A program made the translations under genes and the position numbers. DNA of 5,843 nucleotides. Origin: Frankiales bacterium. GTDB taxonomy: Bacteria > Actinomycetota > Actinomycetes > Mycobacteriales > SCTD01. Shown piece by piece: positions 1 to 4,351 of this stretch; positions within the stretch are counted from its first letter, which is position 1; every line of letters starts with the position of its first letter. The stretch is taken from contig JAOPVD010000061.1 in assembly GCA_025966295.1 (NCBI GenBank), positions 1-5,843 of the forward strand, read 5' to 3'. The notes beneath the pieces are model-generated. The model was given only the letters and a program-made list of their open reading frames with translations, was not told where the DNA came from and ran no database searches.

Positions 1-1509
1 GAGGCGGTCCGGCCGACGGTCCGGCCCGCCCCGGCCGTGCCGGCGCACCGCACCGTGGTGTCGCTGACGTTCAACGACGGCGCGGTCAGCCAGTTCACCT
101 ACGCGGCCCCGGCGCTGGCCGAGCACCACCAGCAGGCGACGTTCTTCGTGGCGACCGGCGCCATCGACGACCACCACGCCGCCGCCATGCAGTGGTGGCA
201 GCTGGACCGGCTGTATGCGGAGGGCCACGAGATCGGCGGCATGGGGCGCGCGCACACCAACCTCACGACCCGCCAGGTCGACGCCGCCCGGCTGCGGCGG
301 GAGGTCTGCGAAGACGCCCGTCGCCTCAAGGCGCAGGGCTACGACCCGACGACGTTCGCCTACCCGGCCGGGGCGGCGAACCGGGCCGCGGAGCAGATCG
401 TGCGGTCGTGCGGGTACCGGGCCGCCCGCGCCGCCGGCGGGCTGACGGCGACGGGTCGGCACCGCGTCGAGCCGCCGGGCGGTGCCGACCGGTTCGCGGT
501 CCGCACCGCCACCACCCCCAGCGGGCCGCTGCAGCTCGGGACGCTGCAACGCGCCGTGCGTGCCGCCGCCGGTCGGGGCGGCTGGCTGCCGCTGGCCTTC
601 AACCAGGTGTGCCACGCCGGCGATCGGGAGTACACGGGGTGCATGACCTCGTCCAAGCCGATCCGGGACGACACGTTGCGGCAGTTCCTGGACTGGTTGG
701 CAGCGGCCGGGAAGCCCGGCGGCGCGCCCGCGGGCGTGACGGTGAGCCGGCTCCGCGACGCGCTCCGGCTGCCGCCGTCACCGCCGCTGCCGGCCCGGCC
801 CACCGTCGTCTCGCTGACGTTCGACGACGGCTCGGCGTCGCAGTACCTGGCCCGCCAGGCGCTGCTCGAGCAGCGGATGCGCGGCACGTTCTACCTCAAC
901 TCCGGGACGCTCGGCCGGCAGGCCGGGATCATGTCGCTCGCCCAGGCGCGGCGGCTTCGCGACGACGGCAACGACATGGGCGGGCACACCGTCCACCACG
1001 TGAAGCTTCCGGGGCTGCCGCACGATCAGGCGGTGACGGAGGTCTGCAGCGACCGGGTCCGCTTGCGGCAGCTCGGCTTCGCCGCCGTCAGCTTCGCCTA
1101 CCCGTTCGGGGCGTTCAGCCCGCAGGCGGAGGCCGTGGCGCGCTCCTGCGGCTACCGCTCCGGGCGGACGGCGGGCAGCCTTTCGGTCGCCGGCCCGCTG
1201 TACGCCGAGTCGGTGCCGCCCAAGGACCGGTTCGGGATCCGGCTGCTGAACGCCGAGGTGCCCACCGCACGCGGGCCGGTCAGCCTGGCGCACCTGGAAC
1301 GCGCGGTGCTCGCCGCGTCGAACCACGGGGGCGGCTGGGTGCCGGTGCTTTTCCACGAGCTCTGCGACCCCAGGCAGCGGACGTACACGCCCTGCATGTC
1401 GAGCTACCGGGCCACCGACCTGTCGGTGTTCGTCGGCTTCCTGCGCTGGCTGCGGGATGAGGCGCCCGGCGGCGTGACCGTGCGCACGGTGGCGCAGGTC
1501 GTGGGGTAG
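1..1509 (+). CDS. Tandem two-domain polysaccharide deacetylase (NodB/CE4 fold), 5'-truncated by the window
   Basis: The protein carries two homologous polysaccharide deacetylase domains about 250 residues apart. Such enzymes remove acetyl groups from cell-wall or extracellular glycans in a metal-dependent reaction, usually outside the membrane. Residues are numbered from the GTG at 37. Domain 2 (about 255-490) has motif 1 TFDDG (base D263, metal ligand D264), motif 2 H317-x3-H321, a FAYPFG motif and F-H440-ELC, so it looks active. Domain 1 (about 4-250) has TFNDG (N13), M69 in place of the first metal His (H73 kept), FAYPAG, and N189 in place of the last His, so it is probably inactive. Four Cys are aligned in both domains, which suggests disulfides in an exported protein. 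The frame is open to base 1 with a Pro-rich stretch, and the GTG at 37 lacks a Shine-Dalgarno sequence and a signal peptide. The true start, and perhaps another domain, therefore lies upstream. The glycan substrate is unknown. Confidence 0.88.
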   Translation, partial: EAVRPTVRPAPAVPAHRTVVSLTFNDGAVSQFTYAAPALAEHHQQATFFVATGAIDDHHAAAMQWWQLDRLYAEGHEIGGMGRAHTNLTTRQVDAARLRREVCEDARRLKAQGYDPTTFAYPAGAANRAAEQIVRSCGYRAARAAGGLTATGRHRVEPPGGADRFAVRTATTPSGPLQLGTLQRAVRAAAGRGGWLPLAFNQVCHAGDREYTGCMTSSKPIRDDTLRQFLDWLAAAGKPGGAPAGVTVSRLRDALRLPPSPPLPARPTVVSLTFDDGSASQYLARQALLEQRMRGTFYLNSGTLGRQAGIMSLAQARRLRDDGNDMGGHTVHHVKLPGLPHDQAVTEVCSDRVRLRQLGFAAVSFAYPFGAFSPQAEAVARSCGYRSGRTAGSLSVAGPLYAESVPPKDRFGIRLLNAEVPTARGPVSLAHLERAVLAASNHGGGWVPVLFHELCDPRQRTYTPCMSSYRATDLSVFVGFLRWLRDEAPGGVTVRTVAQVVG

Positions 1510-1510
1510 T

Positions 1511-1544
1511 CGTCGCGGGTGTCGGCTTCTCGACACCTGTGACG
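1511..1544 (+). terminator. Strong hairpin just after the deacetylase stop, likely terminator
   Basis: Bases 1511-1524 pair with 1531-1544 around a 6-nt loop (1525-1530). The 14 pairs include two G-U wobbles (1515-1540 and 1517-1538), and the inner seven, GGTGTCG/CGACACC, are perfect. It begins one base after the TAG stop. There is no U-tract, as is common for actinobacterial terminators. The wobbles become A-C mismatches in the opposite strand's RNA, so the structure favours + strand transcripts. It probably separates the deacetylase transcript from the regulator gene downstream. Confidence 0.65.
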
Positions 1545-1587
1545 GCGCAGGTCCGGACTCGTGATGGAGTGGTTTGGTTAACAGGGA

Positions 1588-1632
1588 GCGCCCCCAGCGC
1601 GTTGCCACCCTTCGGGGTCTGGGGGGACCGGC
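1588..1632 (+). promoter_or_regulatory. Structured leader that can sequester the regulator's ribosome binding site
   Basis: The ribosome binding site of the regulator is the G-run GGGGGGA (1621-1627), 5 nt before ATG 1633. CCCCCAG (1591-1597) is a perfect complement to CTGGGGG (1619-1625), which contains most of that G-run. Nested inside is ACCC-TTCG-GGGT (1607-1618), a hairpin with the very stable C(UUCG)G loop that stacks directly on the outer stem. A weaker alternative, GCGC (1588-1591) with GCGC (1597-1600), would use part of the anti-Shine-Dalgarno strand and free the site. This suggests translational control, but the transcription start is unknown and hairpins are frequent by chance at this GC content. 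Confidence 0.35.
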
Positions 1633-2385
1633 ATGGCAGCGTCGCCGTCACTGATGAGCTCGGTGCCCGGGCACGACAACGCGATGGCGTCGGTGTCCCG
1701 CGTGCTCGTGGCGATGGAGCACCGGCTGTTCTGCGAGGCGCTGAAGGTCGCGCTGTCGGCCCGCATCGGCTACGAGGTCACGAGCGCCCGGCCCGACCAC
1801 GCGCTGAGCGCGGCGTTGCTCCGCCGCCCCGACGTCGTGATCCTCGAGCTGGAGGGCGAGCGCGAGAACAAGCTCGAGCTCGTCCGGGGGCTGCGGGCCG
1901 CCCTGCCCGAGACGGCCGTCCTCGTCATCAGCGACGCGCCGAGCGCGGCCCTGCTCTCCGCCGTCATGGCGGCGGGCGCTGCCGGCTTCCTGAGCCTCGA
2001 CGAGGGCATCGCCGATGTCGTCTCGGCGGTGTGCTCCGCCGCTGAGGGGCAGGTGGTCCTGTCGGGCCACCGCCTGGCGTCGCTCGTCCGGCAGCTGGCG
2101 CGGCACGCGCCGCCGGTCCAGCCGAGCGGGCCCGGGGGCCGGTTGACCGAGCGCGAGCTGGAGGTCCTGGAGCTGCTGGTGCGGGGCGCGTCGACCAGCT
2201 CGATCGCGGCCACCCTGGTGGTCAGCGCGCACACCGCCAGGACGCACGCCCAGAACGTGCTGCTCAAGCTCGGCGTGCACTCCCGGCTCGAGGCGGTGGC
2301 CTATGCCACCCAGCACGGCTTGGTGCCGCCCGCGTGGATGACGGTGGACGAGGACGTCGACGTCATCGGTCAGCCACTGTCTTGA
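1633..2385 (+). CDS. NarL/LuxR-type response-regulator-like transcription factor with degenerate receiver domain
   Basis: This 250-residue protein has a receiver-like domain (about 22-140) and a LuxR/GerE helix-turn-helix (about 170-231, LTERELEVLELL, recognition segment SAHTARTHAQNVLLKLGV), so it should bind DNA in the cytoplasm. The receiver fold pattern is clear (SRVLVAMEHRLF, PDVVILEL, VLVIS, AGAAGFLS) but the phosphorylation residues are not there. The usual acidic pair is M28-E29, the phosphoacceptor Asp is E72, and the conserved Lys position is L122; only the Ser/Thr switch position (S100) is kept. It therefore probably does not work by ordinary phosphotransfer, and no histidine kinase is adjacent. 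ATG 1633 was chosen because a G-rich ribosome binding site lies 5 nt upstream; the in-frame ATG at 1684 has none. A short acidic tail follows the helix-turn-helix. Its target genes are unknown; the deacetylase upstream is separated from it by a likely terminator. Confidence 0.88.
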   Translation: MAASPSLMSSVPGHDNAMASVSRVLVAMEHRLFCEALKVALSARIGYEVTSARPDHALSAALLRRPDVVILELEGERENKLELVRGLRAALPETAVLVISDAPSAALLSAVMAAGAAGFLSLDEGIADVVSAVCSAAEGQVVLSGHRLASLVRQLARHAPPVQPSGPGGRLTERELEVLELLVRGASTSSIAATLVVSAHTARTHAQNVLLKLGVHSRLEAVAYATQHGLVPPAWMTVDEDVDVIGQPLS

Positions 2386-2392
2386 GGCGGCC

Positions 2393-2812
2393 TCATTCGA
2401 CGGTGCCGCTGGCGTCCTTCTTGGCGCCCCAGCCGTGGTAGCGGTCGATCACGATCCAGGCGCTGACCCGGCCGCGGTCGCGGACCGGGTAGGGCTTGCC
2501 GGTGTAGTGCGTCGACAGCCGGTCGATGTCGACCAGGCCCTCGTCCTCCCGCATCTCGACGACCCGGCCCTGGACCGAGAGGTGGGTGTACCAGTCGTCC
2601 CGGTCGAGGGCGGTCAGGCTGACGCGCGGCTCCTGCCGCAGGTGGTCCAGGCGCCTGCGGCCCTCGTCCATGTTGACCAGGATCCGGTCGTCGTCCTCCA
2701 GCAGGTACCAGGTCGCGACCGACACCGGCTGCCCGTCCGGCCGGACAGTGGCGATCACCGCGGGGTTCGGATGCGACAGGAACTCCCTGACGTCGGCAGG
2801 CAGGTCGGCCAT
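2393..2812 (-). CDS. PPOX-class, probably F420-dependent oxidoreductase (FDOR-B / Rv1155-like)
   Basis: This 139-residue protein matches, from memory, the small split-barrel pyridoxamine-oxidase-like family typical of actinobacteria, many members of which use coenzyme F420 (or flavin, or heme) to reduce varied substrates in the cytosol. Supporting features in order are the N-terminal PAVIATVRPDGQPVSVATWY strand pair (17-36), ILVNMDEGRRRLDHLRQEPRVSL (44-66) with the basic cluster R52-R54 at the usual cofactor phosphate region, the HLSVQGRVVEM strand (77-87), and the C-terminal RVSAWIVIDRYHGWG. The length is normal for a single-domain member. ATG 2812 is preceded by GAGGAG with a 6-nt spacer. 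The gene converges on the regulator with only 7 nt between the stop codons, and is divergent from the membrane protein gene. The cofactor and substrate cannot be fixed from sequence; an FMN-binding member is the alternative. Confidence 0.85.
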   Translation of the reverse strand: MADLPADVREFLSHPNPAVIATVRPDGQPVSVATWYLLEDDDRILVNMDEGRRRLDHLRQEPRVSLTALDRDDWYTHLSVQGRVVEMREDEGLVDIDRLSTHYTGKPYPVRDRGRVSAWIVIDRYHGWGAKKDASGTVE

Positions 2813-2938
2813 GGCGGGCTCCTCAGTGGGGGTGGGGCAGGTTCATCTCGGCATGCCCGTCCAGTCTCTTCTCATGTGCCTCCCGGTTGGCGGCAGCGCG
2901 GGCAGGGAAGGCCCAGGCGGACGCTGTAAGGAGGAACC
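2813..2938. promoter_or_regulatory. Divergent intergenic region carrying both promoters
   Basis: This 126-nt gap separates two divergent genes, so it should hold the promoters of both. I see no convincing -35/-10 pair on either strand. It does contain an 8-nt palindrome GGCATGCC (2850-2857), a possible operator, and a nested inverted repeat near the membrane protein gene: CAGCG (2894-2898) with CGCTG (2922-2926), enclosing GGGC (2900-2903) with GCCC (2911-2914). These are short enough to be chance in such GC-rich DNA. Confidence 0.3.
2928..2934 (+). promoter_or_regulatory. Perfect Shine-Dalgarno of the small membrane protein
   Basis: AAGGAGG lies 4 nt before ATG 2939 and is the best ribosome binding site in the window. 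It fixes the start codon and argues that this otherwise unrecognised gene is efficiently translated. Confidence 0.8.
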
Positions 2939-3409
2939 ATGACCGACCCCCGCCTGGCCGATCCGACCCATACGGTGCCGCTGGTGGTGCCGCCCACGAC
3001 CGAGACAGGTCCCGCTGCGCCCACCACCCGCTTCGCCGACCTTCCCGAGGCGCCACCGGCCTACCACGCGGAGCCGGAGCCCCCCAAGGCCCGGACCGCC
3101 AGGAAGCGGCGCCCGCTGCACCCGCAGGAGGCCACCGTCTTGGCAGTGGCCATGACGGTCCTGGTGCTCGTCGTCGCGAAGGCGCTCGTCGACGCGAACG
3201 ACGTGCGGACCAACGTCGTGGACGTGCTCCTCTACGCGGTCCTCGCCGCGCTGGTCGGCATCGCGGTCGTGGGGGTCGGCGGCGGGCTCATCCGGCCCAT
3301 GCAGGCGCGCTGGGAGCGGCTGCTCGACGGGCCCGAGGACACCGGGCGCCACCCCGACCACACCGCTGTCTACCCGAGCGAGCCAACCCTCGCGCCGCGG
3401 CGCTACTAG
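2939..3409 (+). CDS. Small two-helix membrane protein of unknown function
   Basis: I do not recognise this 156-residue protein. It has a Pro/Thr/Glu-rich, probably disordered N-terminal region (1-50), then a basic stretch KARTARKRR (50-58). Two hydrophobic segments follow, at about 65-84 (TVLAVAMTVLVLVVAKALV) and 94-118 (VDVLLYAVLAALVGIAVVGVGGG), and then a polar tail (119-156) containing several Arg. The basic cluster before helix 1 and R119/R124/R127 after helix 2 suggest that both ends face the cytoplasm, with a short loop (85-93, DANDVRTNV) outside. There is no signal peptide or lipobox. The strong Shine-Dalgarno sequence and normal codon use support a real gene. It is divergent from the PPOX gene, and its TAG stop overlaps the stop of the convergent dehydrogenase. 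A helper or membrane-organising role is possible, but nothing in the sequence shows it. Confidence 0.75.
   Translation: MTDPRLADPTHTVPLVVPPTTETGPAAPTTRFADLPEAPPAYHAEPEPPKARTARKRRPLHPQEATVLAVAMTVLVLVVAKALVDANDVRTNVVDVLLYAVLAALVGIAVVGVGGGLIRPMQARWERLLDGPEDTGRHPDHTAVYPSEPTLAPRRY
3406..3409. other. Shared CTAG palindrome serving as both convergent stop codons
   Basis: On the + strand TAG (3407-3409) ends the membrane protein. On the - strand TAG (3408-3406) ends the dehydrogenase. The two reading frames therefore overlap by 4 nt with no room for a terminator between them, so transcripts from the two strands must overlap at their 3' ends. Confidence 0.9.
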
Positions 3410-4218
3410 ACGTCGAGCGCGCGGGCGCCGCGCGCCAGGACCCGCTCGTAGCGCACGCCCAGCAGCCGCGGCAGGGCCGCGACGACGTACGCGTCGGCAC
3501 CCACCAGGATCCGGGGCCTGTCCTTGGACAGCCCCTTCACGATGGTCCTCGCGGCCCGCTCCGGGCTGGTGTGGGCGAGCTTGCGGTCGAAGAGCTGGGC
3601 GGTGCCGGCCTTGTCCTCGGAGGCTGTCACCCGGGCGTTGCGGGCGATGGCGGTCTTGATGCCACCGGGGTGGATCGAACTCACCGCCACCGGGGTGCGG
3701 TCCATCAGCAGCTCGAGCCGCAGGGCCTCGGTGAAGCCGCGCACCGCGAACTTCGCGGCGTTGTACGCCGCCTGCTTCGGCGCGGCGACCAGGCCGAACA
3801 GGCTGGAGACGTTGGCCAGCTGGCCGGCGCCGGTGGCGGCGAGGTGCGGCAGGAACGCCTGGGTGCCGTGGACCACGCCCCAGTAGTTGATGTCCATGAG
3901 CCAGCGCATGTCCGGCTCGGTGAGCTCGGAGACCGGCCCGTGCAGCGCGACGCCGGCGTTGTTGACCACCAGGTGCACGGCGCCGAAAGCCGCCCGTACC
4001 TCGTCGGCGTGCGCGAACACGGCGTCGCGGTCGGCGACATCGAGGGTGAAGGCCTGAGCCAGCCCGCCGCACGCCGTCGCGGTCTCGGTCGCCGCCTGCT
4101 GGTTCAGGTCGCTGACCGCGACGTGCGCGCCCAACCCGGCCAGGTGCAGCGCGAGCGCACGCCCGATGCCCGAGCCGGCTCCGGTGATCACCACGGTCTT
4201 GTCGGCGTAGCTGCGCAC
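3406..4218 (-). CDS. Classical short-chain dehydrogenase/reductase (SDR)
   Basis: This 270-residue cytosolic NAD(P)-dependent oxidoreductase of the classical SDR family acts on an unidentified alcohol or carbonyl substrate. Numbered from the GTG at 4218, it has the Rossmann glycine motif TGAGSGIG (12-19), D37 after the second strand (SDLN, which favours NAD over NADP), NNAG (86-89), N111, and catalytic S139, Y152 and K156 (NVSSLFG and YNAAK with the normal 13-residue Ser-Tyr spacing). All key residues are present. It is slightly longer than the 250-residue norm because of a C-terminal extension that includes RILVGADAYVVAALPRLLG. GTG 4218 was preferred over the in-frame TTG at 4233 because GGGAAGGGA (4231-4223) sits 4 nt upstream of the GTG and the glycine motif then begins at the usual position. 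The gene lies 25 nt downstream of tRNA-Arg on the same strand, so it may depend on a promoter upstream of the tRNA. Confidence 0.92.
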   Translation of the reverse strand: MRSYADKTVVITGAGSGIGRALALHLAGLGAHVAVSDLNQQAATETATACGGLAQAFTLDVADRDAVFAHADEVRAAFGAVHLVVNNAGVALHGPVSELTEPDMRWLMDINYWGVVHGTQAFLPHLAATGAGQLANVSSLFGLVAAPKQAAYNAAKFAVRGFTEALRLELLMDRTPVAVSSIHPGGIKTAIARNARVTASEDKAGTAQLFDRKLAHTSPERAARTIVKGLSKDRPRILVGADAYVVAALPRLLGVRYERVLARGARALDV

Positions 4219-4222
4219 GGGG

Positions 4223-4231
4223 TCCCTTCCC
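4223..4231 (-). promoter_or_regulatory. Ribosome binding site that decides the SDR start
   Basis: On the - strand GGGAAGGGA lies 4 nt before GTG 4218. The competing TTG at 4233 has only a weak CAGG upstream, and this purine run would then lie inside the coding sequence. Confidence 0.65.
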
Positions 4232-4243
4232 AACGGCCTGACG

Positions 4244-4316
4244 TGCCCCCGGAGAGAATCGAACTCCCGACGCCCTCCTTAGGACGGAGGCGCTCTATCC
4301 ACTGAGCTACGGAGGC
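4244..4316 (-). tRNA. tRNA-Arg, anticodon CCU
   Basis: The - strand folds into a full 73-nt cloverleaf. The acceptor is GCCTCCG (4316-4310) with CGGGGGC (4251-4245; one T-G pair), and the discriminator is A (4244). The D-arm is GCTCAGTGGATAGAGC. The anticodon stem is CCTCC/GGAGG around the loop GTCCTAA, giving anticodon CCT, which reads AGG. The T-arm is GGGAG-TTCGATT-CTCTC. No CCA is encoded, since CGT follows the discriminator, so CCA must be added enzymatically. AGG is a minor arginine codon in this GC-rich DNA but is used, for example at 2239-2241 in the regulator's recognition helix. The gene sits between the exporter (32 nt upstream) and the SDR (25 nt downstream), all on one strand. 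Confidence 0.96.
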
Positions 4317-4345
4317 GGGCAGCGCACTCGGCTGGCCGCCTGCGG

Positions 4346-4351
4346 ATCCTA
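4346..4351 (-). promoter_or_regulatory. Possible -10 box for tRNA-Arg, overlapping the exporter stop
   Basis: On the - strand TAGGAT (4351-4346) fits the actinobacterial -10 pattern TAGRRT and lies 29 nt before the tRNA. Its first three bases are the stop codon of the exporter gene. I see no good -35 at the expected distance, so this is tentative. If it is real, the tRNA and perhaps the SDR have their own promoter inside the end of the exporter gene. Confidence 0.3.

Noticed and set aside
37..39. GTG at 37 as the start of the deacetylase
   Set aside because: There is no Shine-Dalgarno sequence upstream, the frame is open to base 1, and starting here would leave no signal peptide and only a few residues before the first strand.
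192..1460. Long open frame in a second + strand frame across the deacetylase
   Set aside because: Its translation is a low-complexity Arg/Ala/Gly/Pro run typical of GC-rich shadow frames, while the overlapping frame carries clear deacetylase motifs.
1551..1581. Palindromes GTCCGGAC (1551-1558) and GTTAAC (1576-1581) as operators of the regulator
   Set aside because: They are short, unrelated to each other, and lack a recognisable promoter frame; they are expected by chance at this length.
1684..1686. Internal ATG as the start of the LuxR-type regulator
   Set aside because: It begins closer to the receiver domain, but no purine-rich ribosome binding site precedes it, whereas ATG 1633 has a G-run 5 nt upstream.
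4231..4233. TTG as the start of the SDR
   Set aside because: TTG is a rarer start with only a weak upstream site, and the GGGAAGGGA motif is correctly spaced for GTG 4218 instead.
2887..4305. Long + strand open frame across the membrane protein and SDR, and a similar - strand frame at 2843-4072
   Set aside because: Both cross several well-supported genes in other frames and show no domain pattern; they are shadows caused by rare stop codons at high GC.
4244..4316. tRNA-Arg as an attachment site for an integrated element
   Set aside because: I found no direct repeat of the tRNA 3' end elsewhere in the window and no integrase, and the flanking genes match in base composition and orientation.
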